From: G963665925 sp963678925
GTDB lineage: Bacteria; Bacillota; Clostridia; Peptostreptococcales; Acidaminobacteraceae
DNA: 64,000 nucleotides
Reading direction: 5' to 3'
Assembly (NCBI GenBank): GCA_963678925.1
Contig: OY787533.1
Location: 1,426,001 to 1,490,000, forward strand
A program made the position numbers and the translations under genes. This document shows positions 51,992 through 61,226 of this stretch, one piece after another; the first letter of the stretch is position 1; each line of letters opens with the position of its first letter. The notes under the pieces are model-generated. The model was not told the origin of the DNA and did no database searches. It saw only the letters and a program-made list of their open reading frames with translations.

Positions 51992-52804
51992 ATGTCACAT
52001 ACAAGTACAAGAAACAAAAGCCAAATCATCTATTTTTCCCATGGCGGCGGACCACTTCCAATTCTAGGAGACCCTACACATGAAGCCATGGTCACCTTTA
52101 TGAAGAACCTGCCCACCCAGCTTAGGCGTCCTGAAGCAATTGTCGTCTTCAGTGCACACTGGGAAGAAAACACGGTCACCATCCAAAGTGGTGAAACACC
52201 AGGCATCCTTTATGACTATTACGGATTTCCCGAAGAGGCCTATCAGATTACTTATCCCTGTCGCGGAAACAAGTCCCTCGCCGAAAAGATTGCTGACCTC
52301 TTATCTCAAAGCAGCATTGACTGCCGACTCGACCCACAAAGACCTTATGATCATGGCTCTTACATACCACTTATGATGATGTATCCTGAAGCGGATATTC
52401 CCGTTATTCAGATTTCACTCCACCACGGGCTGAATCCGGTCACCCACCTACAAATAGGCAAGGCCCTTCGCCCGCTGCTGGAAGACAATCTCCTCTTCAT
52501 CGGATCCGGATTCTCCTATCACAATATGGGTGGGTTTGACTTCAGAGGGCGACGCATTGAAGACCCTCTTAACAATGACTTTCAAAACAGCCTCATTGAT
52601 ATTTGCTGCGCTGATTCGGAGGATGAAAGCACTTGGGACAGGCTGGCAGACTGGAAGCAGCTGCCCGGTGCAGATTACTGCCACCCAAGGTCTGAGCATC
52701 TCCTGCCCCTGCATGTATGCGCAGGCATCGGCGGTGCCCAGGGGAATAAAATATTCGATGATTATATTCTCGGAAAACGGGCCGTGGCATTCCTATGGGA
52801 ATAG
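51992..52804 (+). CDS. Class III extradiol dioxygenase-family protein (DODA-like)
   Basis: The 270-residue protein has the LigB fold with metal ligands in SHGGGP (residues 16-21), SAHWE and HHGLNP, and the late SEHLLPLHV His pair, as in YgiD/4,5-DOPA dioxygenases. True oxygenase action is odd in an anaerobe; related family members (MEMO1, AMMECR1-linked) have other roles. AAGGAGG precedes the ATG. It is monocistronic. The substrate is unknown. Confidence 0.85.
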   Translation: MSHTSTRNKSQIIYFSHGGGPLPILGDPTHEAMVTFMKNLPTQLRRPEAIVVFSAHWEENTVTIQSGETPGILYDYYGFPEEAYQITYPCRGNKSLAEKIADLLSQSSIDCRLDPQRPYDHGSYIPLMMMYPEADIPVIQISLHHGLNPVTHLQIGKALRPLLEDNLLFIGSGFSYHNMGGFDFRGRRIEDPLNNDFQNSLIDICCADSEDESTWDRLADWKQLPGADYCHPRSEHLLPLHVCAGIGGAQGNKIFDDYILGKRAVAFLWE

Positions 52805-52816
52805 GCATGCTATGTT

Positions 52817-53578
52817 CTATTCTTCATCCCTCAGTGCCTCTCCACAGACAATACCAAACCAGCTGCATTTTCCAACTGGCTCAAATCCGCATTTTGCGGC
52901 GAGACCATGAGACTTCTCGTTTCCGTCGACAATTTGCAGAAATGGGACCTTGCTCAAATCGACAAGCTTTTTTGTGAGATCTCTCGAGACAACCTCGGCA
53001 AGGCCCTTTCTTCTATGGGATTCCATGGTGTACATGATGCCCATGGAACCATCTTCATGGACTAGAACCCAGCACACCGGTTTGCCGTCGTCATACACGG
53101 CGGAGGATGGTCTGTTTTTGATATCTTCACGGATGCGCTCAAGGGAGTTCTCATTGCTGTATTCATAGTAACTATCTACGATTTCAGCATCGGAAACATC
53201 CAGTGATTTGACCGTGTACACACAGTCAATCAGGTCCACATGGTCCTTTTTATAGGCATAAATGGTACATGGGTTTTCCCAGTCCAGCTTGCGTTTTGCC
53301 TGAATACGCTGGGCAATCGACTGGTCAACACCCGAGAATCCAAAATAGCCGTCGGACATGAAGGTATCAAGAACAGCCTCGATGAACGCTTCAGACTCTG
53401 TGTACAAAAAATGCATGTAGCCATCTTTCAGGACCACGCCTGAAGGGTTTTCAGGACAGTCTGTATAGACTGGAATCGATGTGTTTTCCAGTTTGCAGAT
53501 CATGTTCAGGTTCACATATGGTTTTTTACGCAGGTAGGCAAATACCCCTGCATTTTTTTCAATTTGAAGTAAATGCAT
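52817..53578 (-). CDS. GNAT acetyltransferase, FR47-like
   Basis: The 253-residue protein has an N-terminal domain of unknown type (1-130) and a C-terminal GNAT domain. The latter has the acetyl-CoA loop segment HRRKGLAEVVSRDL and the late HGLAAKCGFEPVGKCSWFG, as in glycine N-acyltransferase-like (FR47) members. The acceptor is unknown. It is convergent with the dioxygenase-family gene. Confidence 0.8.
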   Translation of the reverse strand: MHLLQIEKNAGVFAYLRKKPYVNLNMICKLENTSIPVYTDCPENPSGVVLKDGYMHFLYTESEAFIEAVLDTFMSDGYFGFSGVDQSIAQRIQAKRKLDWENPCTIYAYKKDHVDLIDCVYTVKSLDVSDAEIVDSYYEYSNENSLERIREDIKNRPSSAVYDDGKPVCWVLVHEDGSMGIMYTMESHRRKGLAEVVSRDLTKKLVDLSKVPFLQIVDGNEKSHGLAAKCGFEPVGKCSWFGIVCGEALRDEE

Positions 53579-53787
53579 GTCAATCCCCCATTCATTAAAA
53601 TAATTTTAATGTATACTCCATTCTACCAAATTTGCATCACATTGTCCCTTGTGTGAAACAAAATTAGAAAAGTTTAGTAAAAAGGCAAAGAAACGTTTCC
53701 TATTTTCCAAGAAAGCTGTTTATTTCACCCAAACAGTGATATATTTACTGTAAGCGTAGGATACACCATACGAAAGGGAGGACTCTT

Positions 53788-54024
53788 ATGAGAGCTGAAT
53801 TCATCAAAATCGAAGACATCGAAAAATTTGTAAACTTTGTTACGACACTTAGCGGAAAAGTTTATCTTAAATCTGGCGAAATCAAGGTCAATGCAAAATC
53901 TATCATTGGCTCTATGTACATCGTCAAAGAGCACCCAAACAACATCATTGTTGAAGTAGAAAATCCAGAAGAAGGCGAGAAGGTACTCGAATTCCTTATG
54001 CGAGGATCCTTCCTCAAAAAATAG
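53788..54024 (+). CDS. HPr-like protein lacking the phosphorylatable histidine
   Basis: The 78-residue protein follows HPr length and pattern. The region after the active site is recognisable (KSGEIKVNAKSIIGSMYIVKE, with the Ser46-type motif KSI), and the C-terminal helix EEGEKVLEFL also fits. The GxHARPA active-site segment of HPr is absent, so His15 phosphotransfer by enzyme I cannot occur. The conserved Ser suggests a Crh-like regulatory role. AAAGGGAGG precedes the ATG. It is monocistronic with a strong terminator. Confidence 0.75.
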   Translation: MRAEFIKIEDIEKFVNFVTTLSGKVYLKSGEIKVNAKSIIGSMYIVKEHPNNIIVEVENPEEGEKVLEFLMRGSFLKK

Positions 54025-54036
54025 ACTGAGTACAGC

Positions 54037-54067
54037 AAACGCCCCACATGATGTGGGGCGTTTATTT
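54037..54067. terminator. Bidirectional terminator
   Basis: A perfect 13-bp stem (AAACGCCCCACAT with ATGTGGGGCGTTT) with TTTATTTG on the plus strand. Confidence 0.9.
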
Positions 54068-54118
54068 GTATCCAAAGTATCCGTTTTTCAGACTGTCGGT
54101 ACTTTCGACAAGCGTTTC

Positions 54119-54991
54119 TTAGTGCATCAACATTTTAAACTTCTTAACCAGACTTGAAAGCCTTTCTGACTGGGTCTCATCAAAATGTCTGTCCATTTCA
54201 TCCCTGTCGTCAATGTTGAGATGCATTTTGAGCCCTGAAGCATACACCTCTGTAACCATATCGCGAATATGACCGAGCGGAATGAAATCCCTTACGACCC
54301 CATAATTGCTGTGAATGTTTTTGTATTTGTGATTGTCCTCTTTAATGAGTATAAGCTCATTGTCTGTCAGAACAACCGCATGTGTGTGCTCTGGCATGGA
54401 TTCAATGGTTATGCCGGTCTCGCTCAGAACCTTCGGCTGATAGATGATATTGATGATTTTTTCTCCTGGAAGCAGTGACTGCTTCGTGTAGTTGAGGAAC
54501 TTCGTATCGAGCTGTTTAAGGTCAGTGAGGCGCTCGCCATTTTTACCTTCAAGCAGTTTGTCCTGTGGTGTAATCTGTGTCCTGATACGTTCAATTATTG
54601 GATCGAAAAGATCATCTCTCACGGTATTGTAACTGATTGTAGACTGTCTGTACTGTCCGTTCACAATTCCGTGTATCGTCATCCATGAGCTCAGCAGCAT
54701 TCTTCCCATCTCAAGATAGAGAATATCCCCGAAAGGATAGAACAGCTGCTTCACCTCCGTTTTCATGTCTTCAAAATACATTACACCATCATCCAACATG
54801 GAGAACAGCTTTGCACGCTTTCCATCTGCATCCCATTTGCTTGGGGGAATAAATACCGTGTAAGGCCAGGTTGCGCCAAACTCGGCGTCCAAGACTTCGG
54901 TGAGATTATGCGGAATCTGTTCTGGACGTTTTACCTTAATAGGCCATTGACTCATGGTGTTCTGACTCTGAACTTCATAATGCCTTTTCAT
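54119..54991 (-). CDS. Uncharacterised soluble protein with PH-like regions
   Basis: The 290-residue protein has a strong AAAGGAGG site before the ATG at 54991. No signal peptide or membrane segment is seen. Two regions with alternating beta strands (about 55-130 and 195-265) resemble PH-like folds, for example HAVVLTDNELILIKED in the second region. I recognise no specific family and propose no function. Confidence 0.6.
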   Translation of the reverse strand: MKRHYEVQSQNTMSQWPIKVKRPEQIPHNLTEVLDAEFGATWPYTVFIPPSKWDADGKRAKLFSMLDDGVMYFEDMKTEVKQLFYPFGDILYLEMGRMLLSSWMTIHGIVNGQYRQSTISYNTVRDDLFDPIIERIRTQITPQDKLLEGKNGERLTDLKQLDTKFLNYTKQSLLPGEKIINIIYQPKVLSETGITIESMPEHTHAVVLTDNELILIKEDNHKYKNIHSNYGVVRDFIPLGHIRDMVTEVYASGLKMHLNIDDRDEMDRHFDETQSERLSSLVKKFKMLMH

Positions 54992-55131
54992 AGAGAGTCC
55001 TCCTTTCCAATAAGCCTATATACGCAGTGTTAACAACCATATTCCTACATATTCTTTATACCCCAAAATGAAAATCTTAAAGTTTCATGAACCAAATCGG
55101 CCGGGATAAAATCGCCCCGCTCCACAAGGGC

Positions 55132-55974
55132 TTATTTCAAGACTTCGATTCCGAAACTGCAGATATGCTCTGCACCTGCATTTAGATGCACCATACCTTC
55201 TTTTGAAAAGAGGTCCCCGGAATCACCCAGGGAATCCGCAAGGCCTTGCCAAGGTTCTATGCATACAAAAGGCGCCTTTGGAGACCATATCCCCAGATAG
55301 GGGAATCCGTCAAAATCAACTTTCAAATGGGTGCCTGTCGTTTCGTCTTCAAGGCGCACCCAGGTAGATTTCAGATTATCATAAATCAGGGTATCAATAT
55401 CAAAGATCTCCGGTTTGAGGCCAAGGATACCGCCATCTGCCTTGCATGCCATCCGCGCTCCGTTAAGGAGCCCTGTTTTAAGGTCTATCAGCCTGGTCGA
55501 GAGCATTTCCTCGCTTTCAAACACCACCCGGACACGACCCGAATCCAGATTGCAGTTGAAGGCCGGATGCCCGCCTATTGAAAAGGGCATGGTCTTTGCG
55601 CCCCTGTTTTCAATTTCATATGTCGTGGTCACCTTGTGGTCCGACAATGTATAAATGATTCTCAAGATGAAGTCATAGGGATACACTGCCTGTGTCTCTT
55701 CAGATGAAACCAGGGCCATGACCAAACGTTGAGACTGACTGTCCACACACTCAAAGGTCATGTCTCGCGCAAACCCATGCTTGCTCAGGCCGGTCTCGCG
55801 TCCAGGCGAAAGTGCGCCAATCACAGGGAAAAGAACCGGGGCATGCCTCTTCCAAAATGCAGGATTTCCCTGCCAGACATACTCTTTTCCATCTGTTTTG
55901 CGCTTGATTGAACAAATCTCCGCGCCCTCCCTATTGACCGCAACCGACAGGTATTCATTCTCCAGTATATGCAT
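55132..55974 (-). CDS. Aldose 1-epimerase family protein
   Basis: The 280-residue galactose mutarotase-like protein has PFSIGGHPAFNCNL (conserved His) and CIEPWQGLADS, as in the LacX/aldose 1-epimerase group, with the typical beta-sandwich pattern. It probably interconverts sugar anomers in the cytoplasm. The ATG at 55974 follows AGGAG; the frame from 56040 overlaps the upstream methyltransferase gene. A GH13 glucosidase gene lies 1.2 kb away on the other strand and may share the sugar pathway. Confidence 0.85.
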   Translation of the reverse strand: MHILENEYLSVAVNREGAEICSIKRKTDGKEYVWQGNPAFWKRHAPVLFPVIGALSPGRETGLSKHGFARDMTFECVDSQSQRLVMALVSSEETQAVYPYDFILRIIYTLSDHKVTTTYEIENRGAKTMPFSIGGHPAFNCNLDSGRVRVVFESEEMLSTRLIDLKTGLLNGARMACKADGGILGLKPEIFDIDTLIYDNLKSTWVRLEDETTGTHLKVDFDGFPYLGIWSPKAPFVCIEPWQGLADSLGDSGDLFSKEGMVHLNAGAEHICSFGIEVLK

Positions 55975-56023
55975 ATCGTTTTCACTCCTTAAGTCTTCCT
56001 TATTCCCCTCGTTTACACCGCCA

Positions 56024-56590
56024 TCACAGGGCCTTTTCAAATATGATAAAGGACTGCTTCTTCAAATAATCAAAGCGTTCAAGGGGCACGTAACCCGCAC
56101 ACGCCATAAGCTCCACAATCTGCTCAGCACTGGTTCCATGACCGAAAATCACGCTGAAGGACAAGCCGCCTCCTTTTTTATACTCGACGACAGCAATTCT
56201 GCCACTTGCCTTCAGCTTGTCTGAAAGCGCCGTAAAAAACAGGGTGGGATTGGCAATATGATGAAACACATTCCGAACAAAGACCAGGTCGCAGCTCCCC
56301 TTGGGCACATGGGGAACACCCCCCTCGGTCTTCAAGGTCACAATATTTTTCAGCTGGAGGGTTTCTATGTAAGTCCCTATATAATCAATCATCCCAGCAT
56401 CGGAGTCCGCAGCGTAAACCATGCCCCCAGCCCCTACCGCTTCACTGAACTTGAGTGAAAAGTAGCCGCCACCCGCTCCCAAATCCAGTACAGTATCTCC
56501 CGCTTCTATCTTCAGGCTGTCCATGATCCGTTCGGGCTGACTGTGTACACCTACCGCTTTTCTGTTAAAGAGTTCCGCTTTTGTGCTCAT
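56024..56590 (-). CDS. SAM-dependent methyltransferase
   Basis: The 188-residue class I methyltransferase has the SAM motif VLDLGAGGGYFSLKF (about residues 31-45), a following acidic turn (AADSDAGMI) and VRNVFHHI. The ATG at 56590 follows AGGAGGTC and lies inside the end of the MarR gene by 26 bases, which implies coupling. The acceptor is unknown. It is a probable target of the MarR regulator encoded upstream. Confidence 0.85.
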   Translation of the reverse strand: MSTKAELFNRKAVGVHSQPERIMDSLKIEAGDTVLDLGAGGGYFSLKFSEAVGAGGMVYAADSDAGMIDYIGTYIETLQLKNIVTLKTEGGVPHVPKGSCDLVFVRNVFHHIANPTLFFTALSDKLKASGRIAVVEYKKGGGLSFSVIFGHGTSAEQIVELMACAGYVPLERFDYLKKQSFIIFEKAL

Positions 56591-57071
56591 GGCCTTGACC
56601 TCCTGTAAGATCCTGGTCCGCGTCCCGTACAGACTCATAAAAGAGGTGGGTCTGTGCTGCAATGTCTTCCAAATGCTTGGCCGTATGCTTGACACCCTCT
56701 GTCCCGATTGCGTCGATGATTTTATCAAGAAGCCTGCCCTTTGCATCGGAGAGAACCTTGTGCAGCTGATGGCCTTGCGGGGTAAGCTTCAATATCTTCT
56801 GTCTGCCCGATTTCTCCTTGTACAGCAGTCCGCGTTTCTCCAGATCATTCACATACCGTGTCGTATTCTTCAAATCTATATCATATATCCGCGCAAGCTC
56901 AGACACCGTGGACCCCTCGTAGCGATATACCTTGCCAAGCATGCTTTGCAGCGCATTTGTCAGCCGCCAGCCCTCATCCACATAGTTTGATATGTTGTTG
57001 AGGTCCTGAATGATGTTTGCCATGCGGTCAAAAAGGTCATACACTGCAACGTGTTCTTCTTTTACCGTCAT
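56565..57071 (-). CDS. MarR-family regulator
   Basis: The 168-residue MarR-type winged helix protein has TVSELARIYDIDLKNTTRYVNDLEKRGLLYKEKSGRQKILKLT as the DNA-binding region, rendered here in part: helix SELARIYDIDLKNTTRY and wing KSGRQKILKLTPQG. GGAGGCGAAT precedes the ATG at 57071; the alternative TTG lies in the site itself. It is the first gene of a unit with the methyltransferase and the mutarotase and probably represses it. Confidence 0.85.
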   Translation of the reverse strand: MTVKEEHVAVYDLFDRMANIIQDLNNISNYVDEGWRLTNALQSMLGKVYRYEGSTVSELARIYDIDLKNTTRYVNDLEKRGLLYKEKSGRQKILKLTPQGHQLHKVLSDAKGRLLDKIIDAIGTEGVKHTAKHLEDIAAQTHLFYESVRDADQDLTGGQGHEHKSGTL

Positions 57072-57170
57072 ATTCGCCTCCAATATGTGTAACCAACACC
57101 TTTGATAATTCTCTAAATAAATTTTACACTTTTTATATGGAATGATTCAACAGGCGAAAGGAGTCACACA

Positions 57171-58784
57171 ATGAAAAACTGGTGGAAAAAGGCATGTGTA
57201 TATCAGGTTTATCCAGCGAGCTTTAACGATACAAGCGGCAGTGGAACAGGCGACCTCAGAGGTGTTACCCAGAAGCTTGACTATCTGCAGGATTTAGGGA
57301 TTGATGTCATTTGGCTGAGTCCTGTTTACGCTTCTCCCATGGCAGACAACGGCTATGATATTTCTGACTACTACGCAATCAATCCGCTCTTCGGCACCAT
57401 GGAAGATATGGATGCACTCATAGAGGAAGCGGAAAACCGTGGTATCAAGATTATCATGGACCTTGTAGTCAACCATACTTCCGATGCCCACAAGTGGTTT
57501 GAGGAGGCAAAGGCCAACCCGGACAGCCCTTACAGGGACTACTACATTTTCAGAGATGACAAGGGACAGGTGCCCAATGATATGGACTCCATTTTCGGTG
57601 GTCCAGCATGGACCCTAGATGAAGCGTCTGGCATGTATTACTTCCATCTCTTCACCAAGGAACAGCCTGACCTCAACTGGGAAAACCCAGCCATGCGAAA
57701 TGATGTCTATAAAATGATGAACTGGTGGCTGGACAAGGGTATTGCCGGCTTCAGAATGGATGTCATAGAAGTCATTGGCAAGATTCCCGATGAGAAGATT
57801 ACAGACAACGGCCCCATGCTTCACCCCTACATACAGGAGATGAACGCTGCGACCTACAAGGGAAGAGATATCCTTACAGTAGGCGAATGCTGGGGCGCAA
57901 CCATAGAAGATGCAAAAAAGTACTCGAATCCTGACGGGAGTGAACTCTCCATGGTCTTCCAGTTTGACCATGTGAAATCCAGATGGGGCGATGCGGAGAA
58001 ATGGCTTGCCGGTCCAGTTGACCTGCAAAAGCTCAAGGAAATCTTCAGCAAATGGCAACACGCGCTCTACGGCAAAGGATGGAACTCCCTGTTCTTTGGA
58101 AATCATGATTTGCCAAGGAGCGTCTCTTTCTGGGGCAATGACACCACCTACAGGGTTGAGTCCGCTAAAATGCTTGCTACCCTCCTCCACGGCATGCAGG
58201 GGACGCCTTATATCTATCAGGGAGAAGAGCTGGGCATGACCAATATTCAGTTTGATGCCATTGAAGACTACAAGGATGTTGAAACCTTGAATTACTACCG
58301 CATTAAAACAGCGGAAGGAGAAGCGCACGATACGCTCATGTCGCGCATTCACACCATAGGCCGTGACAATGCGCGCACGCCAATGCAGTGGTCTTCCGAA
58401 GAGAATGCCGGATTCACAAGTGGCCAGCCGTGGCTTGCAGTCAATCCCAATTACAAGGAGATCAATGCAGCCCAGCAGGTCGGAACAGCTGATTCTGTCT
58501 ATTCCTACTACAAGGCGCTCATCGCCCTGCGCAAAGCCCATGACATCTTCATAAACGGCAATTTTGAACTGATTATGGAGGCGCATCCTCAAATTTTTGC
58601 CTACACACGTAGGGTTGGCGATCAGACTTTGTACTGCGTCTGCAACTTTTCAGACACCCCTGCAGATATTGACCTGCAAATGACCGACAAGGATATTCTG
58701 ATTCACAACTACAAAGAAGCCCTTCCAGATCGCCTTACAGGCCTTAAACCATACGAGGCATTTATGGCAATCGCATCTGTGTAA
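57171..58784 (+). CDS. GH13 alpha-glucosidase (oligo-1,6/dextran glucosidase type)
   Basis: The 537-residue enzyme has the four GH13 regions: DLVVNHTS, GFRMDVIEVIGK (nucleophile Asp), GECWG (acid/base Glu) and FGNHDLPR. The VI after the nucleophile region and the QPDLNWEN segment are typical of alpha-1,6-glucosidases such as DexB and MalL. It lacks a signal peptide, so it acts on imported oligosaccharides. AAAGGAG precedes the ATG. Divergent from the MarR unit and monocistronic. Confidence 0.9.
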   Translation: MKNWWKKACVYQVYPASFNDTSGSGTGDLRGVTQKLDYLQDLGIDVIWLSPVYASPMADNGYDISDYYAINPLFGTMEDMDALIEEAENRGIKIIMDLVVNHTSDAHKWFEEAKANPDSPYRDYYIFRDDKGQVPNDMDSIFGGPAWTLDEASGMYYFHLFTKEQPDLNWENPAMRNDVYKMMNWWLDKGIAGFRMDVIEVIGKIPDEKITDNGPMLHPYIQEMNAATYKGRDILTVGECWGATIEDAKKYSNPDGSELSMVFQFDHVKSRWGDAEKWLAGPVDLQKLKEIFSKWQHALYGKGWNSLFFGNHDLPRSVSFWGNDTTYRVESAKMLATLLHGMQGTPYIYQGEELGMTNIQFDAIEDYKDVETLNYYRIKTAEGEAHDTLMSRIHTIGRDNARTPMQWSSEENAGFTSGQPWLAVNPNYKEINAAQQVGTADSVYSYYKALIALRKAHDIFINGNFELIMEAHPQIFAYTRRVGDQTLYCVCNFSDTPADIDLQMTDKDILIHNYKEALPDRLTGLKPYEAFMAIASV

Positions 58785-58843
58785 ACGACGCACTCCAAGG
58801 TCGCTTGCCCCCTATGCTGACACTTTCAATTTTCATAGAAAAC

Positions 58844-58888
58844 TAAAAAGGCGTCGATTATGCAGTTTTGCTGCATAATCGGCGCCTT
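58844..58888. terminator. Bidirectional terminator overlapping the GNAT stop codon
   Basis: AAGGCGTCGATTATGCAG at 58848-58865 pairs with CTGCATAATCGGCGCCTT at 58871-58888 with one mismatch. TTTTT follows on the minus strand. The stop codon of the GNAT gene lies at its edge. Confidence 0.9.
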
Positions 58889-59402
58889 AAATTGTTTTTT
58901 CCATAAATGCGATGCTAAAGGGATGCTTCTTAAACCTTTTGACCCGTGTGGTTTTGTAGTCAAGCGCCCTGTAGAGGGACAGAGCCCGCTTATCCTCATA
59001 GATGCACCCAAGGCTGAGCGTTGCCGCCCTGTCGGATAGGTCAAAGTGCTTTTGAATGTAGGCTTCACCGGCAAGCATGATTTCCTTGCCGTATCCCCTT
59101 CCACGAAACTCAGGCGCTACACAGACCCTGGAGATTTCAAAGTGGGTGTCACCTGTTTTCTCAATACCGATTGCCCCACATTTCTCTCCTGTTTCCGGAT
59201 CGTGGAGGACTACCAGTTTCAAGCCCCTGCATATTTCTGACTTTAACACGCCAAAATCCATATGGGCACCGTGTGTCCTGTGCCGGTCAGCCATCAGGTC
59301 GAATCGGTCGGCCACATCAGAGAATGCTCTATTTATGAATACTACCGCTTGTCTGATGGACGCATCATCGTCTGCAATGCACCACCGGTCTTCATAAGAC
59401 AT
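58887..59402 (-). CDS. GNAT acetyltransferase
   Basis: The 171-residue protein has a typical GNAT domain with the acetyl-CoA loop VAPEFRGRGYGKEIM (about residues 96-110) and a late YRALDYKTTRVKRF. The acceptor is unknown. It lies 11 bp downstream of a lipoprotein gene on the same strand and may be cotranscribed. Confidence 0.88.
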   Translation of the reverse strand: MSYEDRWCIADDDASIRQAVVFINRAFSDVADRFDLMADRHRTHGAHMDFGVLKSEICRGLKLVVLHDPETGEKCGAIGIEKTGDTHFEISRVCVAPEFRGRGYGKEIMLAGEAYIQKHFDLSDRAATLSLGCIYEDKRALSLYRALDYKTTRVKRFKKHPFSIAFMEKTI

Positions 59403-59413
59403 ATGCCTCGCTC

Positions 59414-60178
59414 CTATTCAGCTGCCTCGTACAATCGCTCGAAAGGATCAATCTTTTCAGGACCATAGCTGTCACACATGTATATGGACAGAATCGCACC
59501 CGTCTCGTCATAGATTACGTTCACATCTGTACTTGCCGTGTAGCCTACCGGGCTTACAATCATGTAGGTATCGAGTTTTAAAGTGCTGTCCTTAATTTCA
59601 TATCTGTAAAGCGGCACATAGACCCCCAGGTAGTCCTGAAGCTCATACAGCACTTTGGCTTCAAACTCAGTCACGAGTGTCTCTTCAAAGGCTTGTCGGT
59701 CTTCCTTGGTATAGGAGAGCGCAGACTCACTCGGCTGTTTTTCCATCATGGACCCAAAGCTATAGAACATGCAGTCATATTCCACACCTTCGGTGGATAC
59801 GCTGCCTGTGAACTCATCCAGTCTCGCATCTTCAACCGCACCATCTGTTTCGTAAATATACAGTGCCGTTGAATCCGCTTGAGCATTTGTGAAAATCGCG
59901 ATGTCTCCAAGGGGCTTCAGGGCCTCATTTTCTCGCTTTAAAAAAGTCACACGCGTGGGTCCCTTTTCAAAATAGGTCTTAAAGTCCGCATCAAAGCCTG
60001 TAAGCTCTGCAAGCTGTTCATCGGTTATGTTATCAAGCGTCAAAATAGAACTTTCCTCTGCCGCCGTTTCTTCAGTCCCGACACCTTGCACACCTGCATC
60101 CGTATCTGCCACCGGCTGACATCCCGCTATGGCAGCCACCGTCATAAAAAGTACCGCTGTCTTAAGTAGTCTATTCAT
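59414..60178 (-). CDS. Hypothetical lipoprotein
   Basis: The 254-residue protein has a lipoprotein signal (lipobox AIAG-C20) and an acidic Thr/Glu-rich linker (to about residue 45). A globular alpha/beta domain follows, with no motif I recognise. AAGGAGC precedes the ATG at 60178. It is expected on the outer face of the membrane. The downstream GNAT gene probably shares the transcript, without a visible functional link. Confidence 0.75.
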   Translation of the reverse strand: MNRLLKTAVLFMTVAAIAGCQPVADTDAGVQGVGTEETAAEESSILTLDNITDEQLAELTGFDADFKTYFEKGPTRVTFLKRENEALKPLGDIAIFTNAQADSTALYIYETDGAVEDARLDEFTGSVSTEGVEYDCMFYSFGSMMEKQPSESALSYTKEDRQAFEETLVTEFEAKVLYELQDYLGVYVPLYRYEIKDSTLKLDTYMIVSPVGYTASTDVNVIYDETGAILSIYMCDSYGPEKIDPFERLYEAAE

Positions 60179-60409
60179 ATTTATGCTCCTTATTTCTCAT
60201 CTATGTTTTCTTTCATAATCACCCTGCTGTGTCACTCAGAGTTTAACACACACAGCCTTGAGATATCTTCACAAAGCGGTTAAGAAATAGTTTCAAAAGC
60301 ATAACAAGACACATATTACCTAACTGAACGCCGGTTACCTTTTTGATAATTTTTATGCTTCGAATATCGCAGAAAAGGGTAAATACTTCATATAAGAGGA
60401 GGTGAGTTT

Positions 60410-60631
60410 ATGAGTAAAAAAGCACTTCTCGACGAAATTATCAATCTCAAGGAACGACGCAATGTACTTGAGAGTGAATGTGGTGTCGCTGAACATAACA
60501 TCGAATCATTCTCAAGAAGAGAACTCCACCAGATGGACGAAGATATTCAAAAAATGAATGCCTGTATTGCACTCGACATTGTAAATTCAATGATTGAAAA
60601 AGACGAGTCACTATTCAGGCATGAGTCATAA
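60410..60631 (+). CDS. Small helical protein, distantly Spo0E-like
   Basis: The 73-residue protein consists of two charged helices (LLDEIINLKERRNVLESE and ELHQMDEDIQKMNACI) in the spacing of Spo0E-type aspartyl phosphatases. The Spo0E signature SxxxD is not clean: the second helix has HQMD where SQELD would be expected. GAGGAGGTGAG precedes the ATG at 60410. It may be a degenerate Spo0E relative or an unrelated coiled coil. Confidence 0.5.
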   Translation: MSKKALLDEIINLKERRNVLESECGVAEHNIESFSRRELHQMDEDIQKMNACIALDIVNSMIEKDESLFRHES

Positions 60632-60653
60632 TACTTATATGTTTCTATTATAG

Positions 60654-60684
60654 AGCCACCCATACCACTGGGGGGCTTTTATTT
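60654..60684 (+). terminator. Terminator of the small helical protein gene
   Basis: AGCCACCC pairs with GGGGGGCT across a short loop, followed by TTTTATTTT. The end overlaps the stop codon of the convergent MarR gene. Confidence 0.75.
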
Positions 60685-61154
60685 TACTCCGATTCATCTG
60701 CTACAAACTGACGCTGGCCTGATTTCATTTCTTCCCAGTCCGCTTCCGTATTCTTGCGCATTTTGGCAAGAAGCATCAACACCTGCTTTCGTTCTTCATC
60801 GGAAAAGCCCTTCAACGTGGTTTCTGACGCCTTGTCTTCTACACTTCGAAGTGCCTCATAGGCTTGCCGTGCTCTCGGTGTCGGAAAGAGTTTATAAGCC
60901 CTTTTATCCTTCTGTGACCGCTCTTTTCTGATGTAGCCCTGTTTGATCAGCTTTCCAACCGCCTTGGCAGTCGTACTTCGATCCACCTTGAGCATATTGG
61001 ACAGTGTTTCCTGATTGATTCCAGGATATTCGCACACCCTGACCACATAAAGATACTGCCCCTTTTCAAGATTGAACCGTCTATATTCCGCATCTGCGAT
61101 CGTATTCAGACACCTTGATATCATCCCAATTTCTCTAAGTACTCTAAAATCCAT
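60684..61154 (-). CDS. MarR-family regulator of the export operon
   Basis: The 156-residue protein has the MarR fold with INQETLSNMLKVDRSTTAKAV (recognition helix region) and the wing RSQKDKRAYKLFPT, including the DxR motif. GGGAGG precedes the ATG at 61154. It follows the membrane fusion protein and ABC permease genes on the same strand and probably regulates them. Confidence 0.88.
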   Translation of the reverse strand: MDFRVLREIGMISRCLNTIADAEYRRFNLEKGQYLYVVRVCEYPGINQETLSNMLKVDRSTTAKAVGKLIKQGYIRKERSQKDKRAYKLFPTPRARQAYEALRSVEDKASETTLKGFSDEERKQVLMLLAKMRKNTEADWEEMKSGQRQFVADESE

Positions 61155-61226
61155 TTTTCCTCCCAAACACACCCTTGAACATTCAAGTATATTTTATCAG
61201 CTTGGGTCCTTAAATTAAACATAATT

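Noticed and set aside
57615..58592. 325-codon frame antisense to the GH13 gene
   Set aside because: It is a shadow of a well-supported glucosidase gene and has no recognisable domain or start signal.
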